Source: Macropodus opercularis
Lineage: Eukaryota; Chordata; Actinopteri; Anabantiformes; Osphronemidae
Direction: 5' to 3'
DNA: 64,000 nucleotides
Assembly: GCA_030770545.1 (NCBI GenBank)
Contig: CM061107.1
Coordinates: forward strand, 1,824,001-1,888,000
The notes beneath the pieces were generated by a model that was not told the origin of the DNA, did no database searches, and saw only the letters and a list, made by a program, of their open reading frames with translations. The position numbers were made by a program, and so were the translations under genes. Of this stretch, positions 11,701 to 24,600 are shown piece after piece (positions within the stretch are counted from its first letter, which is position 1; each line of letters starts with the position of its first letter).

Positions 11701-13789
11701 CTCGTCCGGATGGAGGCTTGTAATGCTGCTCATCCCGGTCGCTAGCGGCGACTGAAGGACACGTTATTGTTTGTATTGTTTCCAGCCGATGCGCCCGCAA
11801 TAGGCTTAATGCAAGTCAACACTGTTTGCTACAGTACTGACTGTCAAGTGGCAGCGTGTCGGTGATTCGCCTCGGCACAGAGACGTGCCCAGAGTCAAAG
11901 TGATGACACTGAAGAAAATGCGCTTCGCCGTTCGCACGTCACACAACGCGCTGCGTTCCGGGCATTTGGAGACGTCTGCTCCAGCTTGTGACGGAAGGAG
12001 ACGGTGGAGGGATGGAGAGCAGGGAGCGGATTGGATCTGCCAAGCAGAGCAGGCAGCAGGTGTGCAAACAAAGGGAAGGGAAAGTGTTTAGTTACATCGT
12101 TAGGCATAGAGTCCAGAAATTTAAATCAGCACAGCAGGTCCAGATTCTTGTCTTTGGGCCCAAGGCTACCTGGAAGGAAAGAATGTGTCAGAGTAAATGA
12201 GAAATCCCCAGAAAGGAAGCAGGGAGGAAGGTGTGAGGAGAGATCAGAGGAGCGTGAGGGCTGTGTCTGCAGCAGAGGAAGGAGCTGTGGAGAGAGGAGC
12301 GATCAGTCCGACAGCTGCAGCATCATTAGTGTATTAGGATCAATCCTCAAGACTCTTGTTTGCAGCCTTGGCTCACACGCAGGCTGAGGTCGTTGATGTG
12401 GGCACAGTCTGACTCGTCTGTGGCCGTTCCTCACTTTCCCACGTGTCTGATCTCTGATCTTGCATCCTGCGCCTCCACATCTCACCATCTCTGTGTGTCC
12501 TGCTCCTCTCTGCGTGATTCTCGTCGTCTCGTTTGACTTCACTCGGCCGAAGGCAGAGGCCGACTGTAAGTGATAACGCCCTGTGGCGGTTCATCGTTCT
12601 GCAGCCTCCGTGTGTTGACTAGAGGGATCAAGAACTCTCGGTGGGCTTTTCCTCAGCAGAAAGCCCCTCTGTGCGTTACAGCTCCACCCTGGTGGTTCGC
12701 CCACCGGTGTGGCTGGTTTATCGGCTCCGGTCAGCAGGAACTGGTTTGTCAGCGACGATGGGTGTGTGATTAAAGATCTGTGTGACAGCAGAGCGTGGAG
12801 GCGAGTCGCAGGCGCGCTGACGGATCTACGCCGGAGCAGGAGTGTGTGCCTGAATGAGGATGATCACACGGGAGCCCAGCTCGTGCTCAGGCTTGTGTCC
12901 TTAGACTAACGTGTTTATCTTGCACGTCATTGTGTGGATGCTCCTGTTTGTCTCCCTCCACTTGCTTTGTGATGTAAAACACTGACAGCGGTCGTGTCAG
13001 AAGAGACGTCTCATTTACTGCAGGCGTGCTCTGCTTTGAATCCGTGCAGGGAAGCGGCCTATGATCCTCCCACCCAGCGCCGCAATTAATCTGGGCTTCC
13101 TCTTTTTGTTTGCACTTCCAGCCCGGGGCATTGTCTTCCTCAGGGCCACGAGAGCCGCCTCGCATTAACAGGAGGAAAAAGTCCTCGCGTGTAATTACTT
13201 AACACTTGCGCTGACTTTCAGCTGCCGTCTCATTTACTAAACGAGGCCTTTGGCTCTGAGCATCCCATCGGTCCCCACGTTTCAAAACTCGATTCTCAGA
13301 ACCTGCTGAAAGTAATTATGATAAATGGACCCGTATTATCACACATGGCAGCACATTATGTCTGTGCGTTATATGAGATGTGTGTGGGCGTCGTCTTGTT
13401 GACATCTGTATTGTCCGTGTCATCTATAACGCTAACGATGCCCCAAACGCTGCTTTTGTCTTTGGAAACACAAGTGATGTGTGAATTGACAGTTCTGCAT
13501 TCATGCGTCAGACGCGTGGCCGTCGTTGGCGTCTCTTCAGCGCGTGCGACGCGTTGAACACGTGTGTGGAGTCGGTGCATTTATCAGAAACCCGACTCGT
13601 AGGTGACTCATTTCCCACGGGCGCGTCTGAGTCGTTGTAATGGCTGTAGCAGCAGCTGCGTCTGGCGAGCCGGCGTCTGCTTTTCCCCTCATCTCTCCTG
13701 CAGACGTGCGCGGGCCTCCATCCGTCTCTAATTGCCTCCACCTCACACATCATTTGTGTTTCTGCTGTAAAAAGAAACACCGCAACGCC
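11701..13789. other. gene-free stretch with a purine-rich patch
   Basis: No supported gene. About 12160-12310 is strongly purine-rich on the plus strand and gives overlapping basic open frames without stops. Their lysine, arginine and glutamate content is a by-product of GAR codons. A good acceptor-like site (pyrimidine tract ending CTGCAG) lies at about 13678-13703 without a matching donor. Confidence 0.5.
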
Positions 13790-13960
13790 ACCACTGGGGA
13801 TCCATAACCGTTTTCCAGACTATATGCTTTTTATTGCCATATTTAGAGCCCTCATAAATATAGAGCAAAGCATTAGGGGAAAGTCACAGCCATGACACCT
13901 GTTGCTATTTATTTGGATAATCAGGGCAGAGAGAACGGTGGATTCTCAGACATATTAAAT
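13790..13960. promoter_or_regulatory. short A+T-rich, enhancer-like block
   Basis: About 170 bases rich in TTTAT, ATAAAT and ATTAG words within GC-richer surroundings. It does not code in a credible way. It looks like a short conserved-element core, judged only by composition. Confidence 0.2.
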
Positions 13961-16900
13961 ACACATAGCTGCAGCTGGCATGTTTAGCGGAGTGGCGACG
14001 TGCAGCAGGGATGTTCAGTGGCCCCAGGACGTGTCTGGTGAAATGTTTACACCCTCCGGCCTCACGCATGCACACGAGCCAAACGGCAACAACAGCCAAG
14101 CAGCCGAGTACCGGGAGGCTCAGCATGAGCCGCCTTCAGTTAAATGTTTCTTTAAATTTGGCTTTGCACAAATGTAAACATGCAACATCTCACAGATATG
14201 ATAAAAACTAGGCAGCACTGAGCCTGCAGGTGGTTTACTCAAATATCTATCAGATGAGTGATTATTGATTCATCAGCGTCTCAGCTGCTGCTTTCCTCCT
14301 CCGCAATCAGACCTCGGTTATCTATCAAGATCAGAGCAGATCAACCAGGGGAGGACGTGTAAGGTAGCGGCTGAGGAGCCGTCGCTTTGCGCCGTGCACG
14401 GCGGACGCGGGAGCTCGTTAACTGATTATGAATATCTCCCCACTTCAAGTTCAGCACGATGCTGTCTTCACTTATCTTCACTTAGCCAGACGGCAGCGTG
14501 AGAAACAAACAGATGGCTTTTATCATGACTCAATTAAAAGTTTCTTTTCTTTCACTGGCACCACGGAAAGCGGCGGAGAGTGTGTGAGCGGACTCACCGC
14601 AGCCAACAACCACACACCACCTCATTCTGTTTGCGTTGCGACCTGTGGATGCAGGAGAAGACGGTGTTTCTCAGCACGAGGCTCCTCTTTTCGTTTGCTT
14701 ATACCTACTCATTGCGTTTTGTATTTCTGCTCCTCTCTCCATCCACCTTTTGCTCTTTCCTCCCGTGGCTAATTGAAATCAGCAGTTACAGGGAGATGGA
14801 ATGATCACTGCTCGTCTGTCGGTGTTTTGCTCAGACCTCCTAGCGTGTGTTTGTAAAAGCCTGGAATCCTTGTGGGGCTTTATGCCTCGAGGGTGTAATC
14901 TGTGAAAGGTATGCAGGCTGGAGCAGAGTCCAGACTGAATCATTTAGAGGCACGAGGTTAACCTGTACCGTACGTTTAGCTTTTCTTAAGGGTTTTTACT
15001 TGATGATAGTCTGGATATTTCGCCGCGTTCTGCTCCAGTTGATCTAAATATTATCCAATACGGCAGAAGCTGTTCCCTCCAACCTCAGTCTCTGTGAAAT
15101 CCCTCCTCAAACACGGAATAGACTCCGTCAGCGAGTCGGCAGTAACTGCTGGTAATGTAATACAAATACCAGATGACTTTCTGTGTCGTCTGTGTGGTTT
15201 AACTACGTCCTTTGAGCCTCATCAACACATGGAGTTGGCTCCGAGTTTGTCACACAGTGGCAGATGCTCTAGTTCACTTTGTTTTAAGTCTAATCGCATG
15301 TCGACGCTAAACGGTTTGTTTTGTCGTTGTCAGGGAAACACAGCTTTGCTTCACGTGTCTTCGTGTTCGTCGCTCAGGGTGAAGGTACAGTAGAGCCTCG
15401 ACAACCCAGCGGCAGGCTCCATCGCTGGCCCTGCGCTTCCTCTGGAGCAGTGAGCCACATTCATCTGAGACGCCACCCACTGAGCCTGATTAGCCCTCAT
15501 TAAAGACCCAGAAGCGATAAGAGCAGCGTGAGGTGCTGTGTCTTTCTTTCTTCTCACTTGATGGAAGGGTTTCTTTGCGGAGCCAATCTCTCAGCCCGGT
15601 CTGCATCGCCGGATCTCCCACGGTCCTTCAACTGACACTGACTGAAAAGCAGAAAGCGAAGTTGTTCGGCCCGGTCAGCCATCGAGCTGCAGCGCTGCGC
15701 TCTGGTTCGGCCCTTCTGCTCCTTTAGTTCGTGTTCTGTAGAAAAGCGCTGGGCGGCAGCTGAGCTCTGGCAGCCTCATTATTTAGCCGCCTCACAGTCC
15801 CTGATTAGGCTCCTGGTTCTGGGGCCGGTGTAGAGACGACCCAGGTGTGATACTGTCCACATTGTGATGCGTGGAGCCTGTTCTCTGCCTTTGTCTTCCT
15901 CCTCTCGTCGATGGAGGAGGCAGATTATAGGGTAGACTAATGAATGTCATCCTAAATGAATGACCGTCTCTGCCAGCCGCGCTCCTGCCTGAGCCTATCT
16001 CCCCTCGCTAATGATTAAATACTCTACGCCCACCTCCTCCTTCGCTCCTCTCCTTCCCTTGTGGCTGCGCTCTCACCTACCTCCTCCGTTCCTTCAAACT
16101 GGCTCGTTACCGTCCCGCATGAGGAGGAAAATTGGAAGTTGTCTGCTATCCTGTCTCTGGATGGATGGGTGCTGCGGTGACGGTTGTCTGGTTGACACGG
16201 TGGACGTGGCGCGTTGTACTGATTGGGCTGGTGGAGGCAGCTGAGCGAGGGGAGAAACGGGTTCATCGCCTGTTTATCAGTTATATAAGCTCGTAGTTGT
16301 GCGTTGTGCGGTTGCATCTTCTGTGTAAGTGCCTCGGCGTCGTCCTCCGACCGCATCACCCCCCAGGCTGCTTCAGATGTGCAGCTATCTGATTTGGCAT
16401 CCTTCCACGCTACCTCATAACCCCTTCACCCTGAAGGAAACCAACATTTTACAGCCTCTCCATTTTGTCTCTTCATTGCTTCTTTCCTCTGGGGTCCTGC
16501 ACCAACGGGTGTCGGTCCATCACGTCGCCTGAATGGATGTCTGGAGATGCTTTGTTTCATCCCCACGGGCACAGAGACCTATCTGATGCGTTGGTGCACA
16601 TTAAACGTCCTGCTTTTGAAATTCCTCCAGCGTATCACTGCCGTGTTGGGGTCTGCTCCTGTTGGAAAAGTTGTATTATTTTGATGTATGATTGCTTGAT
16701 ACGGTTCTGCTGTGATCTGATACGGTGGAGCATGTCACTCCTGCTATCTTCTATCTGTGTTTGCCGCATTGTTGTCTGTGATATAATAGACAGTTTTCAT
16801 TCCCCATCTCTGTGCAGGAAAACCTCTGCTCAGGTCTAATCCTGTTAATGCCACAATCTGATTATGGGCTGTAGCCTATAGCACCGACGTGTGTGTGTGT

Positions 16901-19139
16901 GTGTGTGTGATACTGTAGAGCATAAAGAGACGAACGGTGCCGTAGCGATGCTCTGACACATTTAAACTAATAAACGCGCAGCACGTCCACCTGGATTTCT
17001 AAACTGCGTTGCATTCCCTGTTTATGTAGAATAGTTGTTACCCTTAAACCAAAGGATGTCTCACAAGAAGTGAAATGCATTTCAGGGGAAAGTGCTCTCT
17101 GAGAATCAAACGAGCCAGAACCCTGAAGCATTAATGACACAAACTGACTGGGGGACATTTAGCTTGCTTTGACCTTTTGGTGGAAACCTTGAACGCAGCC
17201 AGCCTCAGAACGGGCCTCTTTGCTTTGTGTAGTTACTAAGGTCATCTTTTTTCATCTTTGTGCCCCGGGGTCGAAGGTCAGACCCTCGTTTCTTACGGTG
17301 CAAACACAGAACTTCCTGGTGACGGACTCTAAAGAGGAGACGAACTACATCGCTGGCCTCTCCCTGTTTCTCCATCTCTCTCTGGTTGCCTCAGGACCAC
17401 TTCCTCGCCAGCATCGAAATGACTTAACATAACAACACCCAACATGAAAGAGGAGCTTTTCTTCAGTCTCTGCTGTTTATGATGCTCACGCTCCAGCAGC
17501 ATGAACGTCTGAGTTGGACTAAGATTTTTGTGGTAATGGTTTGTTTCCCTTGTTAATACGTGAAGGCACCAGCAGGATTCACAGATCAACCCTTAAAATC
17601 TCAATATCTCATAACTAAGACACGAGGAGGTGCAGCCTGTGCTGTGCTCAGCAACTTCCCAGCCTCTGCGAGTTGTTGTTGTTTGTTCTGTATAAAACCT
17701 GGAAGATAAAAAACCCTCAGTCATGTAGTGTAACTTGTAAACCTTTTTTTATCAGAATGCTCCTTTAATCCTCCAGGTGCCTGTTTTTTGCAAACAGTTG
17801 TTTGACTCCTACTTTTAACAGCTCTTAAAAGCATCCTTTGAGGTTCACTAGTCATTACTTTCTGTCTTTTGTTGCAACAAAAGACAGATTCATGTGCTGG
17901 GAAACGGGAGAGAAAGCATCTGCATTTCAGCCAGCGTGCGTTGAAACGTGTCCGTCATCGTCTCTGTTCAGAGCAGACACAGCGACAAAGAGAAGCTCAG
18001 AGCGAGATGATGAAACGGCCGCGAGACATTGTATGGATTGTGGACTTTGTTCTCTTAAAACAAGACACATGAAAGCTCGGCAGCGACCTGGTCGCCCCCA
18101 TGCGAGCGCGTCCGCGTGTTTGCCGAGCTGATTGGACCGCGCGCGCTGCTCCGAGGGGTTTATCAAAGAGGCAGGAATAGATGCGAAGGAAACAAACAGA
18201 TGTGCAGCGAAACACAGGCTCTACAACCTCTAACCTCTTTCGCCTGTGACTTCTAGGATTTAATCCTTGTCACGAAACCTTTCGAATTCTGCCCCTGAAC
18301 TACAAGACAAGACGACGTGAAAGAGAAACAGGGTGATGTATTATACATGGATGCCAGGGCAGGAGCTTTACTCTGTTTGTAACTGTGAATATTTGATGAG
18401 GCCAAAGACGACTCTGCACACAAGCATATGCTAACAATGGGCATTATGGGTGACAGGGCCTCCCCCAGGCTCAGGCTGCTGGTATGTCAGTGAAGCTTAG
18501 CCACAAGCTCTCGGCCAAATCAACGCCAAGCTGCCGGGACGAAGCCCCGTCTGCCCCTCGGTCCGGCCTGCGCCTCGCGCCACCTGCTCGCTCCCGTCTT
18601 CTCCGCTTCCCTTGCTGCTAACGCTGCATCCAGGACACGTAAAAATGACCCAGGTCCACCTCCACCGTGGACCTGTGTCCGTTTTATCTGAACCAGAGGA
18701 AGTGGTGACTCAAATTATGAAAATGAGTTCAAAGCTCTAATTAAGCGACATTTCCTCTGAACGTCTTTGTCCACTTATTCCTGCCTCTTCTTTTCACTCT
18801 CACGTCTCCCTCTCGCTGTTTCTCTTCTCCCTTGCTGCCATTTGTCCGCGTCTCTTAAACTGCTCGTCTCTAATTACTTCTTCCCGACGTCTCCTCCTCG
18901 GGCCTAAATGCCAGTCGATGTCTGGTCCTCCCCTGCGCAGCCCTTACAGTCAGCGCTCACCGAGCCAGAAGTGCCACTTCATGCAGAGGATTCTTCTAAG
19001 AAGCTTCTTCGTCCTCCTTCAAAATAAAAAGGAGAAGCTTCCTGGTTATGAGGGGAAGGATCGGTCGTGGGTGTGTTCGAGGTTGTAAGAGGTCTGTGTT
19101 AGCCTGACGTGTGTGTTTCTTTAATAGCCTTTCATGAAT
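13961..19139. other. gene-free stretch
   Basis: No supported gene, RNA or mobile element. The only clear item is the GT run at 16889-16909. Several acceptor-like tracts, such as the one ending at about 16816, have no convincing donor partner. Confidence 0.55.
16889..16909. repeat. GT microsatellite
   Basis: A perfect run of ten GT units and one extra G. Confidence 0.93.
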
Positions 19140-19452
19140 ATTACATGCGTGGTGAAAGACGAAAGGGAGCATGACGGAGAGGAGAGGAGAGGGAAATGTG
19201 ACAATGGAGCAGAACTGAGAGAAAATAGGAGATGGGAGGTGGAAATGTAAGCAGAGAATAAAAAGAATTGAATTGAAGCAAGTTGGGAAAAAAAGAGAAG
19301 AGTGGAGAGAGAAGCGGATGAAAGATGACAATGGAACAAAACAACAGACGGAGAGAGGAGAGTGTGAGGGGAGCGAAGTGATGAGAATAAAACAATTCGG
19401 TTGGTTTGAAATGAGCTGAATCAAAGCGAAGGGAAGGGAAGGGAAGGGAAGG
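19140..19452 (+). repeat. polypurine block ending in a (GAAGG)5 array
   Basis: The plus strand is overwhelmingly A and G for about 300 bases and ends in five perfect GAAGG units at 19428-19452. Long purine tracts of this kind can form triplex or other non-B DNA. The 142-residue minus-strand open frame here (18996-19424), made mostly of Ser, Phe, Leu, Pro and Cys, is a direct product of the pyrimidine-rich complement and should not be taken as a gene. Confidence 0.8.
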
Positions 19453-22400
19453 ATGGATCAGGGAAGCGGTGAGTCGCTGGCCAGCGTACGCCGTGTGAAT
19501 GTTGATCGGGGGCTTCTGCTGGGTTGTTACCTATGCACGCTCACACTGAGGGAGCCTTGTTACGGAGAGAAGGCCGAGCTCTCCAGCGACACACTGCCTG
19601 TCTGTGTTTGCAGGGAGGACTCTGTGACATAATGCATCCGTTCGCTCCTTACTCCAGCCCCAACCAACACAAAAACACAGGCCACTCTGGAGACATCACA
19701 GCGGCCTCAGACACGGGCGAAGTCACCAACACGCTGGGGCATCGGGGTTATTTACCTGCGTCGCGGCGCCTCCGGGGGCTCCGCGTGCGTAATGCCTCCA
19801 GCTCCTCCTCTTTCTTAGTCACACACGTAAACCACCAGAGAGAGGATGTGGATCTCAACAGATGCTCCATCTATTCCCACCTCTGGTCTGTCTGGCAGCA
19901 CCTGATGGAGCTGCTGTGTCCAAACACCAAACCAGCTCCGTGCTTCTCATTTCACGTTGAAATGGTTTATTTGTGTGTTGCTGGTGCACAATAGATGAAC
20001 AGAAACTTTTGCATTATTGCACAGTTCAAAAGACTCTTAACTAATAAGACTACAGTCACATCCATCCACGCGTCCGTGTGCGAAGCGTCCATCCGTCTCT
20101 GGCAGGTCTGTTTCGGATGGTTTCCTCCTCATGCAAGCGTGTAGACGTTTCTGAACACGCGTGTGCTGGCGTGCGTGGCTGCATCACATCAGGCTGGCAA
20201 TTAAAAACAAGCCACTCACTCCTCAGCGTCTCTCCCGACCCACTCCAATCACATCTCATCTGCTTCTCACTTCCAGTGCTGTGTGTGGGGGAGAGCGGCG
20301 CGGAGAGGTGGGTACTCCTCAATCCGACACTTCGCGGCGTGTGAAAATTAATTAAACACGCTTCACAACCATCCACAGTCGCAGACGGATTTACCCTCTC
20401 CCAGAATCTCATCCACGTTTCCCCATTATGTGCACATCTTCTCTGGCGTAGGCGCTTTTCCTCTCCCATTATTTCTTTTTTCCGAGGCAGCTAATGTGGC
20501 CTTTCCAGTAAAAACATTTTCTCTGCCTCTCTGTGCGAGGTAACCGATACAACTACGAGGCAGAAGTGCCTGTGAATTGAAATGTGGATGGGCTGTTTCA
20601 ACAGTCTTGACTAGACTTGCAGCTAACAATCCCGGCCCTGCGGGTCACCCCAGGCACTCGATGCCTAGTCGCCCTGTAGTGGAGGCAGTCGACAGACGGT
20701 GGAGTGTTGCTCTGGTGCAGGGATGTTGGGCTGCTCCCAAACCCGTGTCCAGGCTTAATTAGCCACTTATGCTAATAGAAGCGACCGTCAATTGATGACG
20801 TCGCCGATGGTGAGCTGTGCTCCAGCCTCCGTCGCTCGTTCTTTTCTTCGGGGAAATGCTTGCAGCGGAAGTGTTCCTGCTCCGCTCCGTCTCCCTGCGA
20901 GGAGGTGACTTGTGAGGACGTGGGCAGCCAAATGTCCCGTCATACATTTTGTGTTGCCTAGCAACAGCAGCGGACGATGGACGGACACCAGAAATTCATG
21001 TTAACACCTTTACAACAGTCGTGTCACCAGACGCCATTTTAGGTTTTCTACAGACTAAGCTTTCCACAGACAGAAGTGTGACGTGCACAGGTGTAGAGCT
21101 GCCTGTCGAGGCTGACCTACATATTAATATAACATCATTTTGTCAAAGTGGATTTAGGAACAATCTCTGTGCGCAGAACACGGATGCTGCCTTCACGGCC
21201 CCAGCGTGAAATGACTCACAAAGTAAACGCATCACATCCTGCGTATTGGTGACAAGGCTTTAATTATCTGTGTACTTCAGCACTGATAGGCGTGATGTTG
21301 GCGACCTACTTTGACGTGAGGGCTCTAATTAAGCGCCGTGAAATACAGTAGCAGCTATAAGACTTCATGTACAGTTCGCTTCTAAGTGAAGACGCCGCTT
21401 TTTCGCTTTCATGTTGTTGTTCATGCTCAGCCCACATACTTCCTGTTGTCACCTACTTAGTCTTTTTCTTTGTGACACAGATGTTGAAATGCGTGTTTGA
21501 TGTTTTGAACTTCTGGGTGACAGCTGCCTCCCGCGGCGCCTCGTTCCTTCCTCGTGGGGCGAGACGTCAACCCGTCACGTGGCCGGTCCGCGGAGTTCGA
21601 CTCCGGTTTTCTCACGTCGCAGGGTGAGGGAAGCTCACGGGAAAGGCTGAGTGGTCCGAGGCGATAGCGGGCTTAAACGCACACGGCTTAAGCACATTGG
21701 CCACCGCTTTGAAACGTCTGGTGACCTGTGTTTGCCCTGACAACCTGTCAGAGCCAGCGCCACCTTTTCAGTCCTCCCACCTGTGTGTCCTCTCAGCATT
21801 AAGGCCGTTACTCCCAGCAGACCACTCATTGTAAACCGAATGCATTGAAAACGCTATGAAGAGCCAGCTCTACTTGTCTCCACCTGTGGCCGAGACGTCA
21901 GGTGTTAGAACGTGGCTGGATCGGGCCTGTTGCCTTTGGGTGACACAGATGAGGAGCCTTTTAGGGCTTGTGATTTCCTCAGGCCTTTTTTCCTTTAAAT
22001 TCCCTTCGCACAGTCACTTCTCACACTCGGTGCCACGAATGGCAGGACAGGCTTTAGGTGGCTTATGTAACAGTCCATTAGGTTTGCTGTAGAAATGGCC
22101 TGCGTTGCCTGAGAGGCTGCAGCAGACACCTAGAGATAAGTAATGTCAGAAAGAGACGCGATACGGATGGAGCCTCGTACATCTTTTATGGGACATTAGA
22201 CGGAGTGAAGCGATGACCTAATTTGAATTGATTTGGCGTATATTTGTGCTCAGGAGCGCACGCAGACACAAAAGAGACGCACGCGTGTTTGCAAGCGCTG
22301 CACCCACGCACACACTCAATCACGGCTAATCTAGGTCTGTGCTTGTGCGCTGGCCAGCTGTACCGTAGCTGCGTATCTTGGGCAAAATCTCAGATGTTTT

Positions 22401-23089
22401 CGGCTGAATAAGCTCCAGCTTGATTACGCTGCTTTCTCCTGGCTCGCCCGCTCCCCCGCCCCATGTGTATTAATGAGGCGCTTCCTTCTTGCTGAAATCT
22501 TTCTCCACACTGTTGTTGTGCGGTTCACGGTCCAGTGGGCTGCTGGCCCGAAGATGTAATTGTTTTAATTTGCCAACTGTACGCTCACTCAATTAGGACC
22601 AAAGCAGCGTTCTGTTCCAGTGCAGGGTCTGGAAGCTCATCCAGAGTCACGGCTTCGCGTTGCAGCGCCTCTCACCAGGACCTGCTACCTGCTACAGCCT
22701 GACCTGACCCGTGACCTTTACCCGCCTGCAGCACAACAAAGTCGTGTCTTTGTTTAGCCCAAACCAAAGTGCTCCGTTCTTCTCATCATCTTTATTTGCT
22801 GCTCCCCTGCTTTGTCGAGGATTCTCTGTGTGCGCTGCTTTAATTAGAGTTCTGGTTGAGGCCTTTGGCAGTGGACTGCTTATTACTGCATAGCTGGAGT
22901 GTGTGTCTGGTTTCGTCTTAACTTTGTCCTGTTCCTGTGCGCTCCGTATTTTTGGGTATTGGCAACCTGCGAGTGTTCGTCCCTTCAGGGAGACGTGCAT
23001 GAGGCATCTACAGGCTTCTGTAAACGCCTTTTTCACTTCACAACAACCGTCGCTGATGTTAAGTTGTTAACATCGAGGTAAAGCTTGAG
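19453..23089. other. gene-free stretch
   Basis: No supported gene. The 156-codon plus-strand frame at 19524-19994 shows no domain. A consensus RFX X-box lies at 20953-20965. A B-box-like word near 21593-21603 has no tRNA around it. Confidence 0.55.
20953..20965. promoter_or_regulatory. RFX-type X-box
   Basis: GTTGCCTAGCAAC fits the RFX dimer consensus (GTNRCC, a spacer of 0-3 bases, RGYAAC) with a 1-base spacer. RFX factors act at promoters of cilium genes and at MHC class II promoters. Such matches arise about once in a window this size by chance. Confidence 0.4.
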
Positions 23090-23560
23090 GATGAGGTTCG
23101 ATTTGGACTCGTGGCAGATCACAGCCCAGCATGATGTGACTGACACAAGTTACACTACAAACACATAAAACGGTGTTTTTTACAGTACCTAAGCCCTGAC
23201 GTCCTGATGTTCCATCCAGTTACCATCTTGAAGATTTGGGATGGGGCTGATTTTAAACTTCATCATTTAAAATGATCGTCATCAAATGCTGTCATGGTAA
23301 CAATATAGTGGTTGTTCTAGAGATCTATAACTCAGCTGCTGTGCTTGTGTAGGCTGCATCTGGAAGCATCGCAGACCAGTCGTAAAAGACAATTAAATGT
23401 AGATTAAGACAGACGGTTTAGAAAATCCATCGTGTAATATTAAAGAACTAAATATATAAATATGGAAGTTAATATTTATCCACGCAGCAGCAAATCACTC
23501 AATAAAATGTCAGAGAACAAACGCAATATTAAGTGTGATTAATAGGTGATGAGTAAAGAA
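23090..23560. promoter_or_regulatory. A+T-rich noncoding block
   Basis: Composition falls sharply to A+T-rich with AATATT, TATAAATA and ATTAAT words and stops in all frames. There is an RFX half-site-like word (ATGGTAAC) near 23296. It may be a regulatory element or simply A+T-rich intronic DNA. Confidence 0.22.
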
Positions 23561-24039
23561 AATGCCAATCATAGGTCGTAGTCATGGAAACGAGAACACC
23601 TGAGGTGGATGCAGTGGATGCAGTTCTCCAACTCAGACGAGTGTGTTAAGTTGGGTAGTTGGGTACGATGAGATCAGGTCCGATGCATGTGAGTGTGTGT
23701 TTCAGTGGAGACTGATTCAACAGACTCGAGCTTTCATCTCAACCAGGTCAGCGGAGAAACGTAATCGCTGGGTTTTTTATTCTCCACGATCCAGCTGCGT
23801 GTCTTGATTTTAGCTGTAGGCCACTGCATTGAAAGCTGTAATTTGTCCACTCAGCAGTGAAGGTGCTTCTGAGGAGCGTCTCCAAATGAGCAGCGGTTTG
23901 TCGCGCTCCTTTAGAGGTAAACAGCGAAGAGAGGCTCACACTACGTCCGTTTGTTCTTCTGTCCTGCTTCCCCTTCACTCCCACCTCTGCTCCCTCTCCC
24001 TTTCTCTGCCTTTCTGCACTGCATCATCTGCCTGTTCTC
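23561..24039. other. gene-free stretch
   Basis: Nothing recognisable. A pyrimidine-rich tract at about 23960-24045 ends in TATAG and resembles a splice acceptor, but the following sequence closes quickly or has no donor. Confidence 0.5.
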
Positions 24040-24600
24040 TTTATAGAGGGATTAATTGCCCTTGAATGATTTCATAATTGAGAGATGTCTGTGTCCTGGG
24101 TGACAGCGAGGGAGATGCAATAATAGCCCTTGAAGGTGTTGAGATGAAAATAAAGGAAGGTGGCAGAGCGACGTATCAGTCAGCGCTGATGGCTTGTGTT
24201 TGGTGCAGGTGTGTATTTGCCCACTGAGAAACGCTCTGTAATTATAAATGAACTGATGAATGCACACACAAATGCTCTGTGAAACCCACACAGCCTTTGA
24301 CTCAAACCGGTGTTGAGACTCTCCCTCCTTTCTTCGAACACACACAACCTACACACTCGCTCTCGCTGCTAAACAAGCCGAGCACATAGACAGATGTTCG
24401 TTGAAATGCATAATTTTCCCATAAAAAGTACTTGTGAATGCTCCACACTAGGTGTTCAGACATGAATAATTGATGACACATTTATGGATATGAGCTTGAA
24501 GACGTTCCTGAGATTCATGCAGATGTGTTGTTTGCATATGATTATAGTCAGACGTGGTCGTTCCTTCTAATCCAGGTCACACTGATAGATTCCAGCCTTG
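24040..24600. promoter_or_regulatory. A+T-rich, enhancer-like noncoding block
   Basis: Two A+T-rich parts (about 24045-24290 and 24405-24560) are dense in ATTAAT, TAATTG, ATAATT and TTTGCATATG words, the last being octamer-like (POU). Non-coding in all frames by stop density. Conserved vertebrate enhancers often look like this; alignment would be needed to confirm. Confidence 0.3.

Noticed and set aside
18996..19424. A 142-codon minus-strand frame rich in Ser, Phe, Leu and Pro
   Set aside because: It is the complement of a polypurine tract, so composition alone explains it.
21560..21615. GTTCGACTCC resembling a tRNA B box
   Set aside because: No A box at the right distance and no pairing acceptor or anticodon arms.
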